Positions 50,705 to 63,175 of a DNA stretch of 64,000 bases are shown here, piece after piece. The notes under the pieces were generated by a model. It was given only the letters and a program-made list of their open reading frames with translations. It was not told the origin of the DNA and ran no database searches. The stretch lies in NCBI GenBank assembly GCA_023055505.1, contig JALIRH010000001.1:97495034-97559033 (forward strand). Reading direction: 5' to 3'. Each line of letters starts with the position of its first letter. The stretch's first letter is position 1. A program made the position numbers and the translations under genes. Source of the DNA: Callipepla californica brunnescens (lineage: Eukaryota; Chordata; Aves; Galliformes; Odontophoridae).

Positions 50705-53700
50705 TTGGCAATAGCCAGAGCAGAACTTGCAGACAAAGTTATCCTTTTTCAAAATGTTCACCATCCTTTGTTTTTGATAGCAGAAGTCAGAACACATCTG
50801 ACAATCATCAGCTTGACAGAGTCCGTCGCAAATCACAGCATCCAAGAGCTGTCATTTAACAAATAGTGGAAGGAGAAATCAAGGATCAGCTCTTGACTAA
50901 TTTGATTACCTCCCTCCTTCTCTCTGCTTTAGAGAAAGAAGAAGTAACAGCAAGTCCCATTTAATTTGCTATCATGCTAGAGAGGGTGGATCAAATTCCT
51001 CCTTTCTTATTCAAACACAATTATTTTAAAGCCCAGAGCTGAAAACAACATCATAGTCATGAACTTAGGTGCTTATTTGGAGAGGAAAACTAGTAGGCTT
51101 GCATCTACAAAACTCACTGTTATCTGTCTGCATAGTAGCTAATAGATCTTAGGGCTAATAACTGAGTTCACATTTTTGGTATCCTTTCCTTTTTGTAAAA
51201 GCATTTCTTTTCTGTGCCTTCAGCCTTTCCATTTTCTTTCCTTTAACAGAAGTTAAAAGCAGTCACTGTGACTTCATTCTTTGATAGAATAATTTATATG
51301 AACTATGTAATATAAATTGAATTAGTAGATTAACTGAGTATAGCAGGACATTCACAGTTAGATAATCTGCTCTGCAGAACACACTCCATATGATTTTGAA
51401 TTAATTTCAGCTGGAGCATATCTTTTAGGTAAACATGCAACTTCAGCTTAAAAAGCAGTCAGTGACGAAGATTACTTAGCACATAGTTGTAGTAGTTCCC
51501 GTCAGGTAAAAATTTACATTTTGTTCATAATAGCTATGTATGTTGTAAGATTAATAATTTTATTGCAACACTGTATACCAGTCTATCTATTTATTTATTT
51601 ATCTATGATGCTTAGTGGAAGAATGTAAGTCTTTGAATCCTACTTCTGCAATGCAAATAGATTATGCAGTATAACAGAGACTGAATTTCAGCTTTTGTTC
51701 TGACCCCCTCATCACTCTTGACTCTCAAAATGTTACTAGCCCAGATCAAACCAATTACTTCAGGAATGGAATTTTCCATGCTCAGAGTCAAGTCTCTTTA
51801 CATGAGTCCTTGCCAAGTCATAGCTGCATCATGTAGCATTACTGTAGGCTGATAGAAGGAGCTCTTTTCTTCTGACAGATGGACACTACTCTCTTGAAGC
51901 CATGAAAGCACCATGGAGCTTCTGTTGGCATGGAAATATCAATGCCTAGTGATCTGCTGGCATAATCAAACTGATTATTAGATATATATCCTCCATGTTC
52001 TGGCTGACAAAATTGTAACTGAAATTCTGTGAAATACTGTAATATGAGCTGAGTCTCAATCTTTTACTCTAGATAAGAATTGTTTGTTTCCAAAAAGTAA
52101 TCATATGCTATTTTGGTAGCATATGTTCTTATTCTATGATCTATACTGAATTTTTTGGGGTGGAAAATACCATACAGATATGACTGATCAGTAGATTGCT
52201 TTTCAAGGTGTAAAATCAAAAGTAGAATAACTTTAAGTGTTTATTTCTGTGTATGAGCCTTTAAGATACTTCCTGAAAAACTTAGTTCCTTACTTAGCAT
52301 AGGTGGTCAATATCAAACCCTCTGGTTTAAAACATTCATATTTCTTTCAACATATATCTGAAACTTTCCTTCCTTACTTTTTAGGTATTTTTGGAAAGGA
52401 AAGGATCTCCAATGGATGGTTTCTCACCTTCTCCTTTTTCTTTTATATATAGAGACTGAAGTGGCAAGGAAAGAATGTTCCAGGACTATTTCAAGTTTTC
52501 CTAAGAATCTTTCAAAGGAAAAAAAAATTGTTGCTGTTACCATTGGAATCTTGTGTTAACAAAAAAAACCCAAACCCAATATCAATACACTACAAATTTA
52601 CTTTTATAATAGTAAGCTATATTTATATCTGACTGGGAAATTACTAGACTTTGTCTATGGCAGATACACAGCTGTTTCAAACAGAACTGCTAAAATTGTG
52701 CTACTTGGGATGTGTCAATCATCAGTCATTAGAATCATATAATGTATCTTTTCAACAAGGCTTATAATGACAAATTCCATAGAACTGATGGAACGTAAAC
52801 CAAAAGTCTGCTACAAGTAACTGTTTCAGATGCTAAGTATATTTATATTATTTTTCTAAACTACTTGTGAAAAATAAAATGATCATTTTGCCCTAAATCG
52901 GATGTTATTAATGTCCTTCAAATTTGAAATTCAACCTTATTAAAAATTTTATGTAGGTATAACTTGTTAATTGCTGAATATGTCAACCAAATGCTGGTTG
53001 TAATCACTCAGTTTCTTGTAACAGATGATTTTTTCATGTAGAACTACATGAATTGTGTATTTCTTCCAACTATAATAGCAGTACTCAAATGAAGAAAATT
53101 TTATTATCTTTTTCCGTTTTTATAGAAAATGTTTTCAGATTAACGAGTTAAAGTTGGTGCTAGAGAGGTGAAGTTCATAAAGCCACCAGATTTTAATTCT
53201 CACCTCATTCTCTTTTATTCTCAACAGTGTGAAATAATCTTTTTGCATCTTTAAGAAATACAGATTTTAATGTTTGAAAGGCATCTGGAAACTCTGGACA
53301 TCTGTGGTCAAAATGTTGCTGGTTAGATGATTTTTAGAAATACTCTGCAGGTCATATTCAGACAGTTTGAGTTCAATCTGAGATATACCACATTCACTGT
53401 CTTTATCCCTTTTCCCTTTATGAATCATATGTGAGCTCTTCAAAACCCTTTAAAGCAACCCTTTCACTTATAAATTTACTAAAAGTACTTAGATGAAATC
53501 TAAATTGTGTGAACATTGACAAACATGAAAATCTTCGATATCCAAAGGAGATCTTTGAATTTAAGGCACATCTGGTATATATTTTTCTCCATATGAACCC
53601 CTCCCCCCTATATCTCTATATTATTCAGCTGCAAATTTTAAGAACGTTTTCCCACATCATATTTTTAAAATTGGTGGGTTTAGGAGTTCTTTGATATGAA

Positions 53701-53932
53701 GTATTATTGAAAAACTACATTTGCGGTATTTTAATAGTCATGAAGCCCTTCTGTCAAGCATAATTCTAGTAATTATAAAAAAACATAGAAATTTGGTATT
53801 TCAAATGCTGTGTTCCTTATCTTTATATTTTTCTTGAAGGTTGAATAGAAATTTGGCCAAGATGATTAAAATTATCATTTCTGATTCTTCTGCTTTTACT
53901 GCTTCAGAGGTCTTGTGAATTATATAGTCTCT

Positions 53933-53988
53933 ATGGTTTAATTACTCCACTCCATCCTGAATGGTTTAATTACTACACTCCATCTTCA
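53933..53988. repeat. 28-bp tandem duplication, imperfect
   Basis: Unit one (53933-53960) and unit two (53961-53988) are adjacent and differ at three positions (about 89% identical). The unit is not low-complexity. The divergence makes an assembly artefact unlikely. Confidence 0.92.
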
Positions 53989-55130
53989 CCTAATATTCAG
54001 TGCACAAGCAACAACACATTGCAGGCAATGCCATACCTTACTTGCATTTGGATCTGTATTTGTTGGCCAGTTCAGCACTGGGCAGAGCATTGTGTCACTA
54101 CTAGTGACACACATGGATGCTAGGCAAAACCCTACAAAAGCTAGCCCAAGTGGAATTACTCACCCATGCTTCAAATTAGTGCCAGAAATACTGGTTCCAG
54201 ATATTTGTGTGTATGTTCTATTATGCATTCGAACTAGTGTTTGCTGCTTGGGACCATGGTCTACTTCTTTTCTGAAGGATGAGGTATCTTTTCTTATACT
54301 GAAGATGTTGATGATTCATAATGACTGCAATTACTTTTCATTTAGTATTAGTGGTGCTTGCTTACTTGCCTGGAATGCAATAGCACCTATTTTGGCTTAG
54401 ATAACACACTCAGTTACAAGACAGATGGCTTCTATCTCCCCAGGATAAAAATGTAAGGGTCACAAACCTTTGTATTGTTCTGAAATACTAGGGGTTTGTA
54501 TTTGGTATGCCCTCACTATAAGAGTTTTTGTGAATGCATACAAAATAGTGAGCAAGTGCCAGGGTGAGAATTACTTTGAGAGAAGCCAATAGAGCATATG
54601 TGTTAGAGAATAATTCAAGCCATGAGAAGACACTATGTCTGAACATGCAGGTCTTCCTCTTTGCCTTGCTGTTCACATCAAATTAGAAAAAGAGGGATTA
54701 GTTTGGTTATTATGGCCAAGTAAAAGCTCATTCTCCAAGGAGGTAGTGGACAATTCCAAATGGAAGGAAGAAGTGGAAAGTAGCTGGGCTAGAATCAGAA
54801 TTCCTGACTGACACTATCTGTTAGGGGAGACAGGATGTGTTGTAAGAAGGGAGCTAGAAGGAAGCAGTATGATTGCTGGCATTTAAATACAGCTACTTGA
54901 TTTTTATCAGACAGGGAAATGATTGCTTGGCACTTATATTAATTGCTAAGAATATATAGGAGACTTACATTCTGAGCCCAAGCATGACAGGATACCTCAT
55001 TAAGGTTGCAGAAAAAAAATCACTTGATATAATAATTTAAATACGAGTAAGAACACATTTTTCTTCAAGCACCTTAGATTTGCACTGAACTGCACTGGAA
55101 ACAATTTGGTGTAGTCCAGTGTAGTTTGCT

Positions 55131-55176
55131 AACACTGGATGTAAAGACCAAAGAACATTGGATGTAAAGACCAAAG
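55131..55176. repeat. 23-bp tandem duplication, one mismatch
   Basis: Unit one (55131-55153) and unit two (55154-55176) abut directly and differ at a single C/T position. The flanks are unique. Confidence 0.93.
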
Positions 55177-55579
55177 TTCCTTCCAAAATTGGCCTCATGT
55201 GGCAAACCCTATAGTTAGCCTTTGTCCCAAGAAATATGTGCTTTCCTTGATAACAGCAGCCCTTTTTTATCTACCTGCTTGAGTCCAGGTGTATTCCTGC
55301 CCTGGGCAGAATTTTAAGCAGAGGAGAGTCTCCTTTCTTGTAGTTTCTTTCCTCACCTCATTTCTTCAGCTCACGTGGAACTAACATGATGTTTGCTGGG
55401 AGGTTCATTTAACCTCTTTTTTTCTTCTTTTTTTATTCTTTTCTTCCCTTGGCAATTATTTAAACACTGAGATAAACACCAAAAACTCTCTGTAGAGTTC
55501 TGAAAACATTATGCACTAAAGTATCAGTAAAGTATCAATAGGCGTGTATGCAAACAAATTTGTGTTGCTGAATCCAACG

Positions 55580-55815
55580 TAGAATCATAGAATCATTAAG
55601 ATTGGAAAAGTCCTTTAGATCATCTAGGCCAATCATTGCCCCATCCCCACCATGTCCACTAAGCCATGTCCCCCATTGCCACATCAACATATTTCTTGAA
55701 CACACCCAGGGTTTGTGACTCCACCAATCCACAGGCAGCCTGTTCCAATGCCTTACCACTGCTTCAGAGAATAAAATTTTCCTAATTTTTCCTTCACTTC
55801 AAACTGCCTGAGAAA
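55580..55815 (-). mobile_element. CR1 LINE 3' end
   Basis: The minus-strand 3' end at left shows 'agaatcatagaatcattaag' (55580-55599) and 'attggaaaagtcctttagat'. The 'cactaagccatgtcccccat' block near 55658 and the 'gcctgttccaatgccttacc' block near 55738 follow. The homology stops near 'caaactgcctgag'. A minus-strand frame here still begins with 'MVRHWNRLPVD', the end of CR1 ORF2. Confidence 0.92.
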
Positions 55816-58800
55816 CACCATACAGTTCAAGATTTTATGTACCTGTCATAATTTGCAAAATCTGTGTAACAAAAGCAGATTAAGGACATGGAAATACATC
55901 CAGGCTTTCTGTGGACCTAGACCCAGTGGCTCTAAGGGAGATAAATCAAAAGCAGACTTCTGCAGCAAATGGCAGAAAAAAGTTGATCACTTCTGGATAC
56001 AGTGCCATGCTTTGACTGGCATACTTCTTGTGATGGAAAAGGCAAACAATTAAATTCCCCAGACTTATTATTTTTCTTCTTCACCTTTCTTAACTTTTTT
56101 TGTTTTTCTCCTCTCCTGAGAAATACAAAATTCAGTAATCAGTAAATCTGAGATTTTGCTGCAGTTCTCCAGTAAACACGTATGAACTGGGAGGAAATAG
56201 GAGGAAAATATGTCCTTATCCTAGAATCCTAGAAAGATTCCATTCTCAATTAGAATTAAATATTCAAAATGAAAAAAAAAAAAAAAAAAAAAAGTCTGTA
56301 AGTACCCTAATTCAGTAGCCTAAAACTGTTCATTAAACATAAATCAATATCTCTTTTGTTTTGATTTTTATTATTCCTTTCCATCACTCTGTGAAATAAT
56401 TCTTGCAGAAAATGACTCCATTCTCCTTCAAAAATAAATGCTTAATTATTTCTCCTTAATCCTATTCTTTGAACCACATCTGGATACTGCAGAATTCTAA
56501 CTATTTTTGAAGTGCTGTGTGTAATGAAAAATCCTTTTTCAGCCCACAGATTCTAATACTTTGTTATAAGGAAATAACTGTTTAGTTTTGAAAAGAAAAG
56601 AAAGAAGCCCACATCATTTCATTTCCAGCAAACTGCATATTGTAAAGCATCAGTCTGTCATCAGTTCTACATAATCTTCACTGTAATCATAGACCTATGT
56701 CTGTTCATCAATTATTTTGATAGAGATTAAAATGCTATGGAATTATCTGCGTATAATCATTCAAATTTTTAAAGGGTGGACTTTAAAAATCAGTATTTGA
56801 AGTGATTCATTAACTTCGGGTGATATGATGTTGTTGTGGCCACGGAGTGACTTCTACCACTACAAGTGAAAGGTTGCAGTTTTTGTATTGACCTGATAGT
56901 ATAAAATTTCAGTACTTTTTGTATTTTCTTTGACCTGAGCTGGCCTTAGCTTTTCATCTTTTGCTCAAGTGAATTTTATCTATCACTTGTAGTTTCACAT
57001 CAGGAAATACTGTGTGGCAAAAGTTTGACAAACGTAGGTAGCCAACATAGGAAAAGTAACAGCCATTTGTGTTAAACTAAGGGACACTATCATCCTTTGA
57101 CATTACATCTTTCAGACTCTAGTTGGACTTGTTAAGAAAGCACATGCAAACAACCCCTAGTGGACACTAACACTGAGGAAGACACAATCCCACTATTATG
57201 GACATCATACCCTTCACAAAGAAGGCTTTTGGGAGGAAGAAGACTGGCATTGTCAGCCTAACCCAGCACTGGAAGGCTGAGCATAGCTCCAGGAAAAGCA
57301 GTAAATAAAAATAACATTACTTGTGTAACAACCAAAAAAGACATAACAGATGATACTGTCGGGTTTTTATTTGTTTGTTTGTTTGTTTTAAAATATCTTG
57401 GTTTGCTCATGTATCATCTAAATTAGGTTACTGATTGGGACTAGTACACTACTAAAATGTTGATGGGTTGAAAATAGAGAAGCACATTTGATCATGAAGT
57501 TACATGTTCAGATGTACATGAAAGAATATGAATGCCCTACAGTATCCCTTAGTCCCTAGATCCTACAGATCTAGGATTTGTATGAGAAAATATGCCTTCA
57601 CAAACCCAGTGTCTTAATTTCTGTGTAATTAGTTTAACTGAACAAAACTAAAAGTAAGCCAAAGGAAATAACAGCAGGCACAATTGAGTTAGCAAACCTA
57701 GGGAGTCTTGTTTACAAAGACTTATTTTTCTGACCGTCAAGTGCATTTATTTACAATTTACAAATCTTAGAAACTCAACACATGACATACTATGGATCTT
57801 GTAAGTATAATAACTCTATATTAACAAGTTCTGATAGCTTCATTTAGCACTTCTTCCAAATTAGAAGGCAGATTTAGCAGCCAGATGTCTGTTTGTTGAA
57901 CTGATATATGCAAATAATATTCTGTAACAAGTTGGGATTCCAAAATGGCGCCTATAGTAAAAAGGGGAAAAATATAAATTTGACCTCTCTATACTGTAGC
58001 TGCTTCAAAAACTTCAGAATCAAGACTATTGTCTTTAGACAAAAGTAATTTTGCTTCCACAAATAATGGATTGATGATCCACAAATTGCCTTCTGTGCTG
58101 GAAATCCAAAAATCTCCTAGACTTCAATAATAAAACATAACTTTCTTGATTATACCCTTATTCTTTTCAAATACACTGATTCTTTTTCCAAAGCAATTAA
58201 ATGTTTTCAACTTTTCAAACATTTTCTATTGCTTTCTGAGGTTTACTCCTCAGAAGGTTTAATTCCACCCACTAATTATAAAAAGCAACCCATATTATGA
58301 AAGCATGCACTGTTGCACTAAATACTGGAAAAAAAAATAAAGGGAGTGAGAGATATATTAATCCATACAAGAACAAAAGATGTATTTGGTTTACCAGCAA
58401 ACTGTAAATATCTGCTGCTGCTTCTCCAGTTATCCAACTTCAGTGGAGATAAGTTAAAATAAGTCTCCCATGATCCAAATCATTATTATTTTTGAAGGAA
58501 CTGAAGTCAGACCTTGTCATTCTTTCCCTTTGCTATAGAAAAGATCCTTCTCTGGGAGCTAACGTTTATCTACTTATTTAAATTCCAGTTCACATTTAAT
58601 AGAAAAAGTGTTTGGTAGCAAAACCAAAACAAACAAACAAACAAAACCATGCTGTTTATGTACACGTTGTTATCAGCTTTTTTTATCTTATTAATTTCCC
58701 AAGGAAATCAATGGCTGACATGAGTTTGAAATGAAAATGCAGTCAAACTACCTTCAGAACAAACAAATCTGCCTGCTCATTGAAACACTTAAGTAATCTC

Positions 58801-60967
58801 TTAGCTGAACTTAAAATACTTATGCAGAGAATTAACAACTACTTTATCTTACAGAGGTCTTGTGCAACATTCATCAGTGTCATGACTAAGAGCCTTTTCA
58901 AAGCCATTGAATACTGTGAAGCATGGTTCCCTATTTGTTTTAACGCTATCCTGAGCAGGAGTCAAAGACATTTGACTGCTGTTGGTGACTGGTTTTTACA
59001 TTCTGTTTCGATTGTGTTAACTTTTGATTCTATGATGCAAAGACCAAGACAGATTCCTCCTCTCATTCCCCTTTTCTTTGATTTGTTTTGTGTTGTGGAA
59101 GTGCTTTTAATCTTCCCCTGAGGCAATAGTGACAGTCTACAGTCAGTGATGGGATGTTGGTCGGATATGCAAGTCCTTCTCATGGTACTGGATGTCGAAG
59201 AAACATGGCTTCTGTCATGTTCCTGTGTTCAGGACTAAAGTGATTATCTGACTGAAAGACAGAAAGGCTTTCATTCTCTGCTAAATTGGCAGTGAAGATT
59301 CTCTTCTTGGTTGTGGTTTTCTAACTTCTCAGAAGCAAGGTTTGTGTTTCAATTCATAGGAGCAGTTGGATGTATATTGTTGATTAAAATAAGTGTTTAA
59401 CATTAATTTGCATAGTTGGAAAAAAGAAGACAAACTTTAAGGTTACAACTTTCTCCTCTCTTCCAGCCTGCAGTAACCTCTTTGAGTGTCAGTGGAGGAT
59501 GGGTTTTGTGGGTTATGTCAGTACACGATGGTTTCTCTCTCCTGCTCTCTCTTTTTCTCACTTTTCTTGTGCTCCATTGCAGGCTCTATGTCAGCTGCAG
59601 TCATTTGGAAACAATCAGCTCAGACATGACTTCTTCATTGACTGAAAGAATATCTCTGCTCCACAATGGAGAACCTCTTACTCTTCCTTCTCTGACTGGC
59701 ACTTGCACTGCTGTATCTCACTTATTTCTCCTCCACTTATGATTTTTTCAAATATTTACTACATAGACTTTTCCTGGTACACCACCGTCTTGGCTCCTAA
59801 GCCATTGGAGCTGGCTGGAAGTGGTTGCCAGCACCTTAACTTGGACATCCAACACATGGCTAGTGGATATATAGAATCATATAAGGCTTCATTTTCTGGA
59901 ACATTTAATAGTATGTCAGAAGATGAGGTAGAAGTTGCAATTTCTGAACTTCCACAATGCTTACAAAAGAGGGATATGATGTAGTACATCAGGCAGTCCC
60001 TGGTATAATTCACAATAATAAATTTAACAGTAAATTTACATGACTTGGCTCTTGTTTTGACCTTAAGCAACATGTGGACATCTGCATGTTACACAGATCT
60101 TGGCCCTGGATATTCCGTGGTGATACCTCAACTGCCATGTTGGTGAATGCATCTTTAAACCACTTCAAAGTGTCTGAAAAATGTGATAACTGTATTGCAG
60201 CCCATTGAAGAAGTGTTGTCACGTCACTAAACCCAACATAGTTTGCTTATGTGCTCCAGTGGGGCTAGAGAGCTCATGGAGTCCTATAAGATTTCAAAGC
60301 TGGCTGAGGTAGTACTGGAAGTTGGAGACCGACAAATTGTATGAATATTCATAAATGATGACTTTCTGAAGCATTTTTGGAGTCAACTGTTCCTAGAATG
60401 CCTAGTGTTTGTCTTGAAATGTGTTAACTATAGTCACCCAAGACAGAAACAGTATGTAGTGTGAGCAGTTAAGTAGTATGAATAATCCAGAATTCTAGTG
60501 CATAAGCTTTTCCCTGATGTGTTATGTAGAGGTGTAGAAGTATCCTGAATGCCTTGAAAAAGGGATGCACAAAATCATTTAGGTTTTTTTTTCAGTTGTC
60601 CAATTGTTATTACCAAGTAAATAAAGAACTAACTCATTTGTAGATTTTCTTATAAAGCACTCTTCCTACAGGTAACTTTTTAAGTGTAGGGAGATAATAT
60701 GGTGTGGATTTGTCTCCTATAAAGGTTCACTTAAGTCTTATTTGCTGTGGTCACTGAAATATGTCTGTGGATCCTGCCAGTTGAATTAGGGTTTAGACTG
60801 GTTAGGAAGGCAGCAGAGGGAGAGAGGGATAGGAACAAGTTTTCTGTGTTAGCCGGAGTTGCTCATGTTTTTTTGTTACTGTTCCTTTTTCTCACTCATC
60901 TGCTGCAGATGAATAGCTTGATTAATAGATAAATTTATTTAGTTATATTTACACTCATATATGAAAC
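55816..60967. other. Unique AT-rich DNA, no gene recognised
   Basis: About 5.1 kb with no recognised gene. Simple repeats: an A23 run at 56272-56294, a TTTG run at 57370-57390 and a CAAA run at 58624-58646. Between 59400 and 60220, several frames of 90-110 codons overlap on both strands (59416-59742 plus, 59703-59984 plus, 59759-60073 minus). None shows a family motif that I recognise, though the plus-strand frame at 59703-59984 ends in a hydrophilic acidic stretch that reads more like protein than most. Confidence 0.45.
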
Positions 60968-62446
60968 TGTCAGTGACTCCACCACCTCCCTGGGCAGCCC
61001 ATTCCAGTGCCTGACCACTCTTCTGGAAAAGGAGTGTTTCCTAACATCCTAACATTCAGTCTGAATCTCCCTTGGTGTATCTTGAGGCCATTCCCTCTAG
61101 TGCCATCACTAGTTACAGTTACATGAGAGTGAAGAACCCAGCTCACTACCACCTCCCTTCAGGCAGTTTTGGAGAGCAGTGAGGCCTCCTCTGAGTCTCC
61201 TCTTCTCCAGACTGAACAATCCCAGCTCCTTCAGCCACTCCTCATAAGACTTGTGCTCCAGACCTGTCTCAAGCTTAGCTGTCCTTCTCTGGACATGCTC
61301 CAGGGCCCCAATGTCTTTCTTGCAGTGAGGGGCTCAAAACTGAACACAGTACTTGAGGTACAGCCTCACCAGTGCTGAGTAGGAGGGGAACAATTATTTC
61401 CCTGCTCCTGCTGACAGCACTGTTTCTGATACAAGCCAGGGTGCCATTGGCCTTCTTGGCCACCTAGGCACACTGCTGACTCATGTTCAGCTGAGCATCG
61501 GCCAATACCTCCAGGTCCATTTCCTCTATAGAGTCTTCCTGTCACTCTGCCCCAAGCATGTATCACTGCCTGCAGTTGTTGTGGTCAATGTGTGCACCTG
61601 GCACTTGGACTTGATGAACCTCATCCCACTGGTTTCAGCCCAGGAATCCAGCCTGTCCAGATTCCTCTGTAGGTCCTTGCTACTTGACACTTCCAACCAA
61701 CTTGGTATCATCTGCAAACTTAATGAGTGTGCACTCAATGCCCTCATCCAGGACATCAATAAGGATATTGAAGAGGACGGACCCCAGTACTGACCCCTGG
61801 GGAACACCACTCATGACTGGTTGCCAGTTGGATTTAATTCCATTCACCACCACTCTCTGGGCTCAGCCCTCCAGACAGTTCTTTATCCAGAAAAGAGTGT
61901 ACCTGTCCAAGCCATGGTCTGCCAGCTTCTCCGTGAGAATACTTTGGTAGACAGTGTCAAAGGCTTTGCTGAAGTCAAGGTAGACCACATCAGCAACCTT
62001 TCTCTCATCTACCAAATGGGTCACTAGATCTTAGAAAGAGATCAGGTTGGTCAAGCAGGACCTGCCCTTCATGAACCCATGCTGGCTAGGCCTGATCTGC
62101 CAGCTGTCCCATATGCCATGTGATCTTCTTCATGACAATCTGCTCCATGACCTTCCTTAGCACTGAGGTCAGGCTGACAGGTCTCAGTTCTCTGGATCCT
62201 CCTTACGACCCTTCTTGTAGATGAGAGTCACACTGGAAAGCCTCCTGCTTCCTGGGACCTCACCAGTCAACCAGGAATGCTGACAGATGATGGAAAGCAG
62301 CTTGGCTATCACCTATGCCAGATCCCTCAGCACTCTCAGATGGATCTCATCTGGCCCTATGGACTTGAGGCAGAGCAGATTAAGTAGCAGGTCTCTGACT
62401 GTTCCCTCCTAATTGTGGGGGGTTTATTCTGATCCCCAGCTAAGAC

Positions 62447-62968
62447 TTACAGGTCAGAGAGTGGAGTACCCTGAGGATAACTGGTCTGACTTTTAAAGAC
62501 AGACATAAAGAAGGAATTGAGGACCTCAGCCTTTTCCTTATCTTCAGTGGTCACGTTCCCAGACTCAGACAGTCCTTTAGTCCTCCCCTTACTGTTGATA
62601 TATTTGTAAAAGTGTTTCTTGTTCCCTTCTACCCCAGTGGCCAAGTTCAGTTCAAGCTGGGCTTTTGACTTACAAATTTTCTCCCTGCACATTCTAACAA
62701 TTTCTTTGTACTCTTTCCATGTTACCCATCCCTTCTTCCACAGGAAGCAGATTCTCTTTTTCTCCTGGAGCTTCAGAAAAAGCTCCTTATTCATCCACAC
62801 TGGTCTTCTTCCCCACTGGCTCATTTTGCGGCTCAGAGGGATAGTCTGCTCCTGTGCCTTTAAGACTTCCTTCTTGAAGAGTGACCAGCTGTCCTGAACC
62901 CCTTTACACTCCAAGACTGAATCCCAGTGGACCCTCCCTACTAGTTTCCTGAACAATTCAACACCCAA
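62447..62968 (-). pseudogene. CR1 ORF2 linker between endonuclease and RT
   Basis: A 173-codon open fragment corresponds to the segment joining the endonuclease and reverse transcriptase domains of CR1 ORF2. Recognisable pieces are 'RRPVWMNKELFLKLQEKKR' (about residues 54-72), 'CREKICKSKAQLELNLA' (about 93-109) and 'KEKAEVLNSFFMSVF' (about 144-158), the last leading into the RT fingers. The first ATG is internal to the original protein. The right end overlaps, in another frame, the endonuclease fragment at 62941-63150, showing a frameshift between them. Confidence 0.88.
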
Positions 62969-63150
62969 CCTCTGGAAGCCCGAGGAAGTAGTTTTGCTGT
63001 TCCCTCTCCTGGCTCCACCAAGAATTGAGAATCTAACATTTCATGCTCACTCTGTCCAGGACAGCCCCCAATCTCCATATCACCCACCAGACCTTCTCTG
63101 TTTGTGAACAGCAGGTCTAGTAGGGCAGCTCCCCTGGTAGTCTCAAGCAC
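62941..63150 (-). pseudogene. CR1 ORF2 endonuclease C-terminal piece
   Basis: A 69-codon fragment keeps 'LLDLLFTNREGLVGD' (residues 10-24), a hallmark of the end of the CR1 apurinic-like endonuclease that nicks the target. The catalytic Ser-Asp-His box that should follow is S-E-H here (residues 34-36, bases 63043-63051), so the metal-binding aspartate is replaced by glutamate. In a dead fragment this is most simply a neutral mutation. Confidence 0.85.
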
Positions 63151-63175
63151 AGTCGTTAAGCTGTGTCCAAACTGG

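Larger units (their letters stand above)
50705..55579. other. Unique AT-rich DNA, no gene recognised
   Basis: About 4.9 kb with no gene or dispersed repeat recognised. It holds a short TATT/TCTA repeat at 51582-51606 and two short tandem duplications listed separately. Open frames do not exceed about 105 codons. Confidence 0.45.
60968..63175 (-). mobile_element. CR1 LINE, longest copy (about 2.2 kb), lacks 3' tail
   Basis: On the minus strand, from right to left, this contains the end of the ORF2 endonuclease, the linker, the reverse transcriptase and the ORF2 C-terminal part. The catalytic F-A-D-D box is still present at 61707-61718, but an in-frame stop follows about ten residues after it and other frameshifts break the frame. 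At the left, homology starts at the 'gtcagtgactccaccacctc' block and the normal 3' UTR with octamer repeats is missing, the reverse of the usual 5' truncation. The right edge near 63175 is approximate. Confidence 0.93.

Noticed and set aside
59560..59600. Pyrimidine-rich tract followed by 'ttgcag' near 59576-59581, like a splice acceptor
   Set aside because: The sequence after it contains no supported coding frame with a matching donor, and such motifs are common by chance in AT-rich introns and intergenic DNA.
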